NCBI RefSeq assembly: GCF_016745255.1
Contig: NZ_JADOEQ010000004.1
Span: forward strand, 124,001-188,000
Reading direction: 5' to 3'
Source: Enterococcus sp. BWR-S5
GTDB taxonomy: Bacteria; Bacillota; Bacilli; Lactobacillales; Enterococcaceae
DNA length: 64,000 bases
Of this stretch, positions 35,191 to 43,339 are shown piece by piece (the stretch's first letter is position 1; every line of letters begins with the position of its first letter). A model generated the notes under the pieces. That model saw only the letters and a program-made list of their open reading frames with translations. It was not told where the DNA came from and did not search any database. The position numbers were made by a program, and so were the translations under genes.

Positions 35191-37482
35191 TTATGGTGTT
35201 CCAAACTTATTCACCTCATAGCCCCAACTATAAGGCCTAGGTGAGTCTTCTTCCTGTCCACCTGAATCTTTCCCCAGCTTCGGTTCAATGAACATCGTCA
35301 GCCAGTATTCAACTGTGTCTATGTCATAAGTCAATACCGCACCGTTTGTTGTGACTAAATCCGCAGTATTGGACGAGATATGCTTATTGCTTATATCAGC
35401 ATTTGTTGTCGTTAGTATATAGCCATGTAATTCATAATATTCAGGAACTAAATCATCGATGGTGATACTTGCTTCACGATTTTCAATTGACAGCTTGTAT
35501 TTTGTAAACAACGATTCCGTTACTTCTGCCGGCGTATTCTTGGTTGTACTGCCGGATGTCAAATTCATTACAGCTGTGGTTGAGTTAATCGCCGCATTGT
35601 AAAATGCCTTACTCGGAATAACCAACTCATCATGTGCATTTAGCACAACCTGACGAATATTCAGTGCCTTAGAAACCCTCCTGTTGTTCACAATAATTTC
35701 CAAATTATCGTAACCGGAGCTTTCAACAAACTCAAAGGCTGCTGTACTTCCTGTTGTATTATTACCATTGATATCAATGTCCACACTATATTTTTGCGAT
35801 GCAGTTAATAGCTCGGTGACATCATATTGGGTATCAGCTTTCCACGGGTGCACCGTTTCAAGGAATTGACCATCTGCTTTAATTTTAAAGGCGTCATTCA
35901 CGGTGTACTGGTCGTTACCATAGGAGACATCGAACTCTTCTGTTGAACCTGTAATTTCCTGATCGTCTTCATCAAATAGCTTCTTCATCAAGCGAACGAT
36001 TGTTGGCTTAACCTTCGGAACCTCAAAATTCAACGTGTGGTCATCGTCAAAGGCATCTGTATATTCAAGAATCGTCGGACCATTCGTTTCTGCCAACCCA
36101 TTGCCATCCAAAATTGCCAGTACATCATTTGTACCGCTTACTCGATAGGTCAACTCAGCGTACATGATATCTTCATCCGGATCGCTGCTGATTGGATTCA
36201 GCATTTCACCAATTTCCCATGCAATCACCTGTGAACCAGGTGTTCCGGAAACAGTCACCGTACCCTGTGATGCATTCGTATCAGTCACCGTACCATTAAC
36301 AATAAAGCCAGTTCCCATTGGATCTGTTACATTTGCTATTTTCACATTGCCGACAAACTCTCCGGCAATCTCCATCAAAATCTCTTCCAAATCATCGGGT
36401 GTTGCATCATAGCTTTTATCCGGAGAGGAAGCGACCTTTTCCATTACTTCTTTTGATGTTCGAATAATTTCAGAAGCAGGCATTGTCGGAAGAGCAACCT
36501 GGGCATCCAAGTCCAAACCAATCGTATAAATATCTGTAATCAGTTTTTCACTGCTGCCGGCTGCCAGAAGCTCAGCTTTACTAATTGTTGCTTCAGCAAT
36601 CGTGCTATTCGCGTGATTGGCATACATATATTGATCATCCGTTTTTCCAGTTAAGTCGTATTCTGGTTCTCGGGCAGCTCTCAAGTGAGAATCCCCTGTA
36701 CCATACTGGCTGGAATAGTCAAAGAACCCTTTTGGAATTGTCTGAACCGTTTGATAAGCTTCCCTAGTAGGGTAAAATGCATGAGTAAAGGATTCCATTC
36801 CAGATAACTTATTGTACGGGCTTAACGGTGAATAGCTAAGCGTCGGTACCCCATCTGAAATCAAGACAACATTTCTGCTGTTTGTCGTACAATCTTGAAT
36901 TAACTTGGTCGCTTCTTTCAGTGCAGCCTGTGTGAATGTTGCACCTTCAATCGTCGGTTCCAAATCATCAATCTTATCTAACAATAGCTGTCTGTTCTCA
37001 CTGTTTACAAATGTTTCCGTCGTTCCTCCAGGTGTATATTGAAATGTATGCGTCGTAACCGAACTGTCATACGTTATTAACGCTATCTTGTGCAAGTAAT
37101 TGTCTTGAAGCAATTGCTCCACAAAGCTTTTTGCCGCATTTTTAGCCTTCGGCATCCGATCTCCAACTGACATACTGCCAGAGGTATCAACAATCAATAC
37201 AACTTCAGCCGCTGGTGGTGGGAAGCTGTGACGAGCTTCTACACGCAAGGTAATATCCCATTGATTCACCATGCCGTCTACTGCTTCAGCTGTTTTACTG
37301 ACACCAACCTCACCATAATCTAAGCCAAATTGATTTCTCGCTGCCGCACTCTTTTCTGATTCATTCGCCTTGATTGGCGCATTTGTTGATAACAAAGACT
37401 GGGAAAAAAAGATTATACTGATAAAGAAAAGGAGAAGTGCTGCAAGCTTGAACACACCCTTCTGATTTCTTATTTTGTTCAT
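35191..37482 (-). CDS. Secreted von Willebrand factor A domain protein
   Basis: The 763-residue protein has an N-terminal hydrophobic signal of about 30 residues and a VWA domain from about residue 92, with the metal-binding MIDAS motif DTSGSMS starting at residue 99. Several predicted beta-rich modules follow, with a DEDDQEITGSTEEFDVSYGN-type repeat like Cna_B stalks. The end EVNKFGTP has no LPxTG sequence, so wall anchoring is not evident. It follows the TasA-like genes in the same operon (33 bp gap). VWA proteins often tip pili or bind host or matrix proteins; here it may be an adhesive component of the fibre. Confidence 0.85.
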   Translation of the reverse strand: MNKIRNQKGVFKLAALLLFFISIIFFSQSLLSTNAPIKANESEKSAAARNQFGLDYGEVGVSKTAEAVDGMVNQWDITLRVEARHSFPPPAAEVVLIVDTSGSMSVGDRMPKAKNAAKSFVEQLLQDNYLHKIALITYDSSVTTHTFQYTPGGTTETFVNSENRQLLLDKIDDLEPTIEGATFTQAALKEATKLIQDCTTNSRNVVLISDGVPTLSYSPLSPYNKLSGMESFTHAFYPTREAYQTVQTIPKGFFDYSSQYGTGDSHLRAAREPEYDLTGKTDDQYMYANHANSTIAEATISKAELLAAGSSEKLITDIYTIGLDLDAQVALPTMPASEIIRTSKEVMEKVASSPDKSYDATPDDLEEILMEIAGEFVGNVKIANVTDPMGTGFIVNGTVTDTNASQGTVTVSGTPGSQVIAWEIGEMLNPISSDPDEDIMYAELTYRVSGTNDVLAILDGNGLAETNGPTILEYTDAFDDDHTLNFEVPKVKPTIVRLMKKLFDEDDQEITGSTEEFDVSYGNDQYTVNDAFKIKADGQFLETVHPWKADTQYDVTELLTASQKYSVDIDINGNNTTGSTAAFEFVESSGYDNLEIIVNNRRVSKALNIRQVVLNAHDELVIPSKAFYNAAINSTTAVMNLTSGSTTKNTPAEVTESLFTKYKLSIENREASITIDDLVPEYYELHGYILTTTNADISNKHISSNTADLVTTNGAVLTYDIDTVEYWLTMFIEPKLGKDSGGQEEDSPRPYSWGYEVNKFGTP

Positions 37483-37515
37483 TCTCTTCCTCCTTTTGTG
37501 TCTGTTTTAGTTAGA

Positions 37516-38184
37516 TTAATTTCCATCTGTTTGATCTTTCAACAGGTTATCCACATCCAATAATGGACTTGCTGAAGGTGTCTGGCTATTCCACCAAGCA
37601 TCACGGTAAGCATACTTTGTTGCACCAATTCCTTCGACCTTAATTTCAAAATCAAGGACTGCCCCTGTATACTCATCAGTGATATTCGCCTGATTCATTC
37701 TTACAATAGTAAATAGAGGAGCCGTTTTTTCACCGGCAGTCAATTTTTTCTTGTAATAAAAATACCCATCTTTTCCATCTACCCAATCCGTAAGATTGTA
37801 ATCGATTGTCAAAACGGCATCTGAACCTTCAGTAGTCGCCGGCAATAGCGTCACTGCACCGCCGCTGCTTGTTTTAGTAATAACTGGTAAAGCCAGAACA
37901 CGGACAAAGCTGTTCATATCACCAGTATTCTTAACCGTTACTATTTTTTTGTAGTCCTTTTCCGGTTCAAAGGTGCCCGGTGGAACGAACTCTTCTTCGA
38001 TTTCTGTTCGTAAATCACTGATACGAAACTCATTTTGCTTTTCATCCGCATCAGTCAATGCTGCATAAGTCTGCTGAAGCCCTTTATAGGCAAGCACAGA
38101 AAGAACAGCAACTATCGCAAGGAAGAACACAGACATTTTATTCAAAAGCAGCTTTTTTTTCGATTTCTTTTCTAACTTTTTCAA
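37516..38184 (-). CDS. TasA/camelysin-like matrix protein (third copy)
   Basis: The 222-residue protein begins with a lysine-rich signal peptide and QQTYAALTDADEKQNEF, the SipW-dependent cleavage pattern. The following TasA-like beta-domain has VTVKNTGDMNSFVRV, typical of camelysin/CalY subunits. It starts with TTG, with AAGGAGG upstream. It is 12 bp downstream of the second copy and 33 bp upstream of the VWA gene, so it belongs to the same transcript. It is the most divergent of the three copies and has Ala-Leu-Thr where the others have AWFTS. Confidence 0.88.
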   Translation of the reverse strand: MKKLEKKSKKKLLLNKMSVFFLAIVAVLSVLAYKGLQQTYAALTDADEKQNEFRISDLRTEIEEEFVPPGTFEPEKDYKKIVTVKNTGDMNSFVRVLALPVITKTSSGGAVTLLPATTEGSDAVLTIDYNLTDWVDGKDGYFYYKKKLTAGEKTAPLFTIVRMNQANITDEYTGAVLDFEIKVEGIGATKYAYRDAWWNSQTPSASPLLDVDNLLKDQTDGN

Positions 38185-38196
38185 TGTGGCTCCTCC

Positions 38197-39075
38197 TTAT
38201 TTTTCTAAATAGTCTCTGTACATTTCATGAACAGCACCTAGCTGAGGTAAATCCCAAGCGTCCAGAATTACTTCTGTCGCATCATGGGCATCCATCACTG
38301 GATTGAATTGATATAACGCTCCTTTGTATTTATTAGGTGCGCTTGCATTGAGCGTGATACTATTTAATACTGGCTGAGTGGATTGTCCGGGATCAACTAA
38401 TTCAGAGTAATAGAAATAGCCATCACTATACAACCAGTAGTCTGTTGTACCTGCCGGCGGTGCCGAGGTATAAACATGACCAGGAATATCCAAGTCAAAC
38501 CACTTGAAAGGGCCATTCCCCCGACCGGCATCCTGAAATTTGAACATTTCAGTTCCTGTTGAGCGATCAGGTACCACTGCCTCTTTCGCTATATAATATT
38601 TTTCGTCATACTTATAGGTTCCACCTGCCAATGCAGCCGGCTCCCACGTTGCCACATTTTTACTATTGACACTTGGTGCAATTTCCGATGCAGAAAGCTT
38701 CAAGTTCCCATTTCCAGTTTGATCGGTTACATCAATCTCAAATAGCAGGAGATACTCATAAAACGCCACACGAATAAGTGCCGGTACATTTCCTGTATTT
38801 TTTACGCGAACCACCTTCTGGGTTTTTAGCCCCGGCTGCCATTGATAGTTTGCCTCAAAATCTTCATCTATTTCTGCAGCTAAGCGTGTACCAACAAAAT
38901 TATTTTCTTTTTCATCTTGTGAAGTGAACCAAGCATACGTACTTCCCAGAACCATCAAACTGGAAAAAAAGGAAACCAGTAAAAGTATTGGAAGCTTGTT
39001 ACTGTTCAACGAAAAGCTCCGCTTTTTTTTCTGTTTCTTCTTTAGCAAACGACCCGTTTTCTTTCTTTTCGACAT
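38197..39075 (-). CDS. TasA/camelysin-like matrix protein (second copy)
   Basis: The 292-residue protein has a very basic start (MSKRKKTGRLLKKKQKKKRS), one hydrophobic segment, and LGSTYAWFTSQDEKENNF, the SipW signal. A TasA-type domain with VVRVKNTGNVPALIRVAF follows. The ATG at 39075 is chosen because AAGGGGG lies 6 nt upstream. It is larger than the third copy by an insert near the middle. It would be processed by the SipW peptidase of the same operon and assembled into fibres outside the cell. Confidence 0.88.
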   Translation of the reverse strand: MSKRKKTGRLLKKKQKKKRSFSLNSNKLPILLLVSFFSSLMVLGSTYAWFTSQDEKENNFVGTRLAAEIDEDFEANYQWQPGLKTQKVVRVKNTGNVPALIRVAFYEYLLLFEIDVTDQTGNGNLKLSASEIAPSVNSKNVATWEPAALAGGTYKYDEKYYIAKEAVVPDRSTGTEMFKFQDAGRGNGPFKWFDLDIPGHVYTSAPPAGTTDYWLYSDGYFYYSELVDPGQSTQPVLNSITLNASAPNKYKGALYQFNPVMDAHDATEVILDAWDLPQLGAVHEMYRDYLEK

Positions 39076-39150
39076 TTGCTTCCCCCTTATCATTTAATCG
39101 CTCTCCGGAAATACATATAGTCATGCACATCCCTGTTATCCCATTTCGCA

Positions 39151-39909
39151 CTAGGATTTCTTTTTATCTAAAACCTTGTGTTTGACAATCAATAAAGCCA
39201 ACATGACCAAGAACATGCCAATAATGACAAAGACCAGCGCATTTCGCCATTCTTCCCCTGTGTTTGGTAACTTAAAAATATCTTTACCTGGTGTCGTACT
39301 GCTTGAAGTTCCAGGTTTTGTCACATCATCACTACTGCTGCTTCCAGTATCAGGCAGCTTTGTTTTTACAGCCTTGAAATGCCAAATATTTTCTACAATA
39401 TTTTTCTCAAAGAAATCTGAATTTCCATATTCCGCCCCATCCAGCTCAAAATACGCTTCCAGCATCCGGGTATCTCCACTTTTGAAAGTTCCCAGGTCTA
39501 CTGGTGATGCGACATCTTGAAGGTTGATTTTGCCGTTATCTCCGGACAGAGGCCCAGAGTAAATCACTTCTCCGTCATAGATTAGTTTCATTTGAATCGC
39601 TTCTGACAAATCCAAAGTTCCTTGAATCAAGGTCGGTTTACTGACACGCATCGTCAAATGGTAGGGAATATCTCGTTCTAAGTTGCTAATAGTAATTTTT
39701 ACTGACCAGGCTTTTCCCGGCATGACATCACGTACATCAATCAGGTATTCGCCATCATCTTCAATCTTTATCCCCTGATCGTCTCCAATTACCATCCCGG
39801 GAGGAAGTTCTACAGCTTGCGCTGCATCAGCAATAACTAGTGACAAGAGTAGGAAAACTAATCCTACGCCTATATATATCGCCTTTCTAATCTTGCTTTT
39901 CATTTTCAT
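39151..39909 (-). CDS. LPxTG wall-anchored protein of the matrix operon
   Basis: The 252-residue protein has a signal peptide (residues about 9-32), a compact beta-rich domain, a Ser/Thr linker and a sorting signal. Two sortase-type motifs occur: LPDTG at 185-189 and LPNTG at 214-218. The second is followed by a membrane helix and the basic tail KHKVLDKKKS, so it is the functional one. Lying between TasA-like genes, it may anchor the fibre to peptidoglycan, as TapA does differently in Bacillus subtilis. No sortase gene is in the window, so a housekeeping sortase must act. Confidence 0.87.
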   Translation of the reverse strand: MKMKSKIRKAIYIGVGLVFLLLSLVIADAAQAVELPPGMVIGDDQGIKIEDDGEYLIDVRDVMPGKAWSVKITISNLERDIPYHLTMRVSKPTLIQGTLDLSEAIQMKLIYDGEVIYSGPLSGDNGKINLQDVASPVDLGTFKSGDTRMLEAYFELDGAEYGNSDFFEKNIVENIWHFKAVKTKLPDTGSSSSDDVTKPGTSSSTTPGKDIFKLPNTGEEWRNALVFVIIGMFLVMLALLIVKHKVLDKKKS

Positions 39910-39949
39910 TTCACTTCCCCCTCAGTTGGTAATCAAATCAAATTAGTGC

Positions 39950-41065
39950 TTATTTTGCCGGTGTAATTGCTTTCAATGCAGAAGCAATTTTCGCGCTTTC
40001 AGAGCCTGCAGCCGGTGTTGGTAACCATTGGTCTACAGCGCCTTGGAATGCGGAAATACCTTCAGCGTTTACAGTCAAGTCATATTGCAGTTTGCTGTAT
40101 GAATTATCAGCAGCACCCAACAATGTTACAGCATCCAGTAATTGAGTAGTCAATGCACCTGGAGCAACAACGCTTGTATAGTAGAAGTAACCATCATCTG
40201 CGTTAAAGAACCATTTGTCTGCGCTAGTTGCAGCAGTTGTAATGTTATTGAACAACAGTTCGATTGGATGTTGTTCATTTGGTGTTACAGCAGTATTAAT
40301 AAGTGAAGTTAACACATCGTTGTTACCATCAACAAATGCAGGAGTTGGATTGTAAATTGTTGGAGCTGTCCAATCTCTTGTAATTGCTGCTGCGTAAGTC
40401 AAATCGATATAAGACATTGCAGCTGCTGATCCGGCTTTCAGACTGATTACGCCTGTCACTTCATCACGGTCATATCCGTTAATACCTGTCGCGTGGAATT
40501 CTTTTGTTCCATCTGACCATACTTGACGATAAGTATAAGTAATAACGCCAGTAACAGGATCTGTTTCAGATTTTTCTACAACTTTCAATGTGTACGTACC
40601 AGCGTAGTCTCCACCGGTAATTGTGATTGTTGGTGCAGTTGGGAAGTTAGATGCTGTATATCCAGTAGCTGGAAGCTCGCCAGGAACAAGATACGCTTCT
40701 TTTTCCGTTTTACCATTCAATTCAGTACCAGTAGTTGTTTGTTTTGCTACATGGTCATTTAATAATTGTAATGACTCATCCAGTCCAACACGAATCAACG
40801 CATCGTATTTCCCAACGTTGGCTACTTGTACATCCTTGTTTACTTCTGAACCCGGTTCCCAATCGGTCGGCGGTTCAAATGTTTCCACGATTTCAACGTC
40901 TTTACCCGTTGCAATCTCACCTTCAAAGTGGTTGGTCTTTGAATCTTCACTTGTAAACCAAGCGAATGTTGCGGATAGTGCGGCTACTGCTGCGAAAGCC
41001 CCAGCTGCAGCAAGTGCTTTTTTCTTCTGACTCTTCTTCTGAGTGTTATTCAGATTTTTTTTCAT
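39950..41065 (-). CDS. TasA/camelysin-like matrix protein (first copy)
   Basis: The 371-residue protein begins with a lysine-rich signal and ATFAWFTSEDSKTNHFEG at about residues 32-49, the clearest SipW-type site of the operon. The TasA-like fold is shown by VNKDVQVANVGKYDALIRVGL, with a large insert of about 180 residues. It starts at 41065 (MKKNLNN), with AGAGGGGG upstream; an in-frame ATG at 41140 would destroy the signal peptide. It is the first structural gene after sipW and probably the major fibre subunit. Confidence 0.9.
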   Translation of the reverse strand: MKKNLNNTQKKSQKKKALAAAGAFAAVAALSATFAWFTSEDSKTNHFEGEIATGKDVEIVETFEPPTDWEPGSEVNKDVQVANVGKYDALIRVGLDESLQLLNDHVAKQTTTGTELNGKTEKEAYLVPGELPATGYTASNFPTAPTITITGGDYAGTYTLKVVEKSETDPVTGVITYTYRQVWSDGTKEFHATGINGYDRDEVTGVISLKAGSAAAMSYIDLTYAAAITRDWTAPTIYNPTPAFVDGNNDVLTSLINTAVTPNEQHPIELLFNNITTAATSADKWFFNADDGYFYYTSVVAPGALTTQLLDAVTLLGAADNSYSKLQYDLTVNAEGISAFQGAVDQWLPTPAAGSESAKIASALKAITPAK

Positions 41066-41173
41066 TTGTAGAGTTCCCCCTCTTAATATATTATTCACTC
41101 TTTGCTTAAGGTTGTGACAACTCTCAGCAAGTGCTCCCAAATGCCGTCACACTCTTACTCAAAAAGAAAATAC

Positions 41174-41941
41174 CTATTTGTTCAAAAAGTAATACCGTAT
41201 GATTGTTATAAACCCAAACACTGAAAGGATGAAGACGACAGAAACTACCACATTCTCCTGAACAAAATTCAAGACCCCTCCGACTTTTGGTATAACAAAC
41301 ACTTTTTTCCCGACTACCTGTTTGGCACTGATTGGAACATCTTCTGCTTTATTCGCATCACCCTGAGTAATGTAATATACCCCTTCCGTCTCACCCAGCT
41401 TGTCCATCTTTTCCTTCACCCTGTGGGTTAGAAAGGCTTCACTGGTAATACTTGGACGGAACGTTATGATATCTCCCACTTTTGCACTCTCACCTGGTAT
41501 ATCTCTTACAATGATGATGTCTCCTGAGTGAAACCCGCCTTTTTGTGTTTTTGGATCACTTGGAACCATCGAGTCCGTCAAGACTCCAAAAAAGCGATAG
41601 CCGAGAAATGATTTATTTTCATCACTGCTGGTAGCAAATAGAACCGAACCGACAACTACAAACAAGATAAATACATAAAAGAGAATGTTGAACAGCAAAG
41701 ACATTGCTTTGGATTGTTTGGTTTGTTTCTTTTTTGTTGTCCTTCTTGAATTAGAAGTGTTTTTAGTATTTCTCTTTTTCTTTTTTGTTGACCCATTTGT
41801 TGACCCAGTTTTTTTCTTCTTAATCTTTTGAGGATTTCCAACAATCTGTTCTCTTTCTGCGAGCGTAGTTGATGTTTTTCTTTTTTTGGGATGTTGCAAT
41901 TGCCGTTTTTTTTGTTGTTTCCGCTTTTTTTCTTGTTCCAT
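41174..41941 (-). CDS. SipW-type signal peptidase I with long basic N-terminus
   Basis: The product of about 255 residues belongs to the ER/SipW group, which uses Ser-His rather than Ser-Lys. Ser124 lies in GVLTDSMVPSD, His173 in FLTHRV, and an acidic box YYITQGDANKAED lies near 189-201. There is one membrane segment before the active site (about 80-103) and one at the C-terminus. Residues 1-79 are a low-complexity tail dominated by Lys, Gln, Thr and Ser, which SipW proteins do not normally have. The start at 41941 is the most likely, but an in-frame ATG at 42052 cannot be excluded. It heads the operon. Confidence 0.88.
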   Translation of the reverse strand: MEQEKKRKQQKKRQLQHPKKRKTSTTLAEREQIVGNPQKIKKKKTGSTNGSTKKKKRNTKNTSNSRRTTKKKQTKQSKAMSLLFNILFYVFILFVVVGSVLFATSSDENKSFLGYRFFGVLTDSMVPSDPKTQKGGFHSGDIIIVRDIPGESAKVGDIITFRPSITSEAFLTHRVKEKMDKLGETEGVYYITQGDANKAEDVPISAKQVVGKKVFVIPKVGGVLNFVQENVVVSVVFILSVFGFITIIRYYFLNK

Positions 41942-42106
41942 AATTGACGACGATTCCCCCCAGCTACCAATTGTTACGTGCCAAATCATGCGATTCAGCA
42001 TGCCTGAAAATAGTTTGAAATCGAGAAAGCAACTAACGTTGTTATTTAACACTACTTATCTTTTGCAGTTTCCTACACATTCCTATGGATGAAAAACAAT
42101 AGAAAT

Positions 42107-42218
42107 AGAAGGTTCTGACAGACTAGAACCTTCTAAAAAACTAATGATATTGAGAAATGCAACTAACATGCAAAAAAAAGAATATGGACAAAAAGGAAAG
42201 TCCTTTTTATCCATATTC
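42107..42218 (-). promoter_or_regulatory. Leader hairpins upstream of sipW, including a terminator
   Basis: On the minus strand GAATATGGA...AAAAAGGA pairs with TCCTTTTT...TCCATATTC (42180-42218) and is followed by eight Ts, a strong intrinsic terminator before sipW. A second stem AGAAGGTTCT/AGAACCTTCT lies at 42107-42134. A direct repeat, GTTAGTTGC followed by TTTCTC, occurs just after the terminator (about 42154-42172) and again at about 42024-42041. Confidence 0.7.
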
Positions 42219-42273
42219 CCAAGTGTGTCCACCTAATTTAAATAACAAGTGGTTCTACTTTCTAAAAAACATT

Positions 42274-42302
42274 AGTTTATTATAAAGATATCGAGTCGTC
42301 AA
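42274..42302 (-). promoter_or_regulatory. Likely sipW-operon promoter
   Basis: On the minus strand TTGACG (42297-42302), a 17-bp spacer and TAAACT (42274-42279). It would place the terminator hairpin at 42180-42218 inside the transcribed leader. Confidence 0.5.
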
Positions 42303-42573
42303 CATATTTTTTTAATCCTGTAAATTATTTTTGAAAGGAGTGAATGATTTTTGATGGATACAGGATGAAAAAAACTGACTTGATAATGATTAGACTGGCG
42401 TAACACCAGCTTATTCGAAGAAATAGGATGCGGAAGAGAGAAGCATTTTATCAAATTAAAAAGAAACTATTTTTTAATACCAATTATATAGAATAACTAT
42501 TTTATATATATAATTTTTGATTAAAGTCTTCATTTCAGCCGCATACAGGAATTTATGAGGAGTGTGAGGTAAA
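42303..42573 (+). other. Region upstream of the right recombinase
   Basis: AT-rich sequence with a possible 19-codon frame (ATG near 42343, preceded by AAAGGAG) encoding MIFDGYRMKKTDL and six more residues. I do not recognise it. It may be a remnant or leader. The res or crossover site of the recombinase could lie here, but no clear paired repeat was found. Confidence 0.25.
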
Positions 42574-43173
42574 ATGGCTATTATCGGCTATATGCGGGTA
42601 AGTACCCATCAGCAAAAATTTGATTCACAGCTGCAGGCATTAAAACATTATGGAGTAGATAAGATTTATAAGGAACGAGAAAGCGGAAGAAATCCGGCAC
42701 GCAGCGTGTTAAACACCGTTCTTCAGAAGCTGCGAGCCGGAGATACCTTAGTCATTTTCAAACTTGACCGTCTCGCACGCGGTACACGACAGCTGCTTGC
42801 TTTATTAGAAGAGTTCGATAGAAGGAAGATTAATTTCGTCAGTATCCAAAACAATATTGATACCAGTACGCCAATGGGCCGATTCTTCTTTACGATTATG
42901 AGCGCCTTTTCAGAAATGGAGGCTGAATTAATTCGTGAACGTGTCCTAGCCGGATTGGATGCAGCGAGAGAAAATGGCAAGCAGCTGGGCAGGCCTCCGC
43001 GTACCGATGAGGTCAACCATGCATTGGAGCTATATGTAAACTCTGACCTTTCAGTCTCTGAAATCGCAGAGAAATGCAATATCTCTGTCCCAACCGTCTA
43101 CAATCATATAAGGAAGCGAAATTTAAGCAGACCCACACACATAAAAACGAAAAGAGTACCACAAAAGCAGTAG
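42574..43173 (+). CDS. Serine recombinase of resolvase/invertase type (right copy)
   Basis: The 199-residue protein has Ser in GYMRVSTHQQ, VIFKLDRLARGTRQL and MEAELIRERV. A C-terminal helix-turn-helix, IAEKCNISVPTVYNHI, ends in a basic tail. It shares the whole layout and long identical stretches with the copy at 24833-25417, such as KFDSQLQAL and FVSIQNNIDT. The two point outward from opposite ends of the island. Ribosome site GAGG lies close upstream. Whether the pair moves, resolves or inverts the segment is not known. Confidence 0.93.
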   Translation: MAIIGYMRVSTHQQKFDSQLQALKHYGVDKIYKERESGRNPARSVLNTVLQKLRAGDTLVIFKLDRLARGTRQLLALLEEFDRRKINFVSIQNNIDTSTPMGRFFFTIMSAFSEMEAELIRERVLAGLDAARENGKQLGRPPRTDEVNHALELYVNSDLSVSEIAEKCNISVPTVYNHIRKRNLSRPTHIKTKRVPQKQ

Positions 43174-43278
43174 CAGTCCTACGCGCTACTACGCTGGTCT
43201 TCCCTGATTTTTAGCTATGAGACTCTTTTCAAAGAATAATTTAAAACACATATGAAACTAAGAGAAGATACATAAGAG

Positions 43279-43320
43279 AAAAACGGGACAACTCCCACGA
43301 ATGGGTAGTCGTCCCGTTTT
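43279..43320. terminator. Terminator of pepC
   Basis: AAAACGGGAC pairs with GTCCCGTTTT, with an inner ACT/AGT pairing and T-runs on both strands. Confidence 0.9.
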
Positions 43321-43339
43321 ATTATGTTACTGACACCAC

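Noticed and set aside
42343-42402. Small peptide gene before the right recombinase
   Set aside because: A ribosome site exists, but the 19-codon frame has no recognisable features and the spacing to the ATG is short; kept only as a note in the region entry.
24833-43173. Hin-type inversion sites flanking the island
   Set aside because: No matching inverted pair of ~26 bp was found by eye near the two recombinase genes; invertase activity is therefore not claimed.
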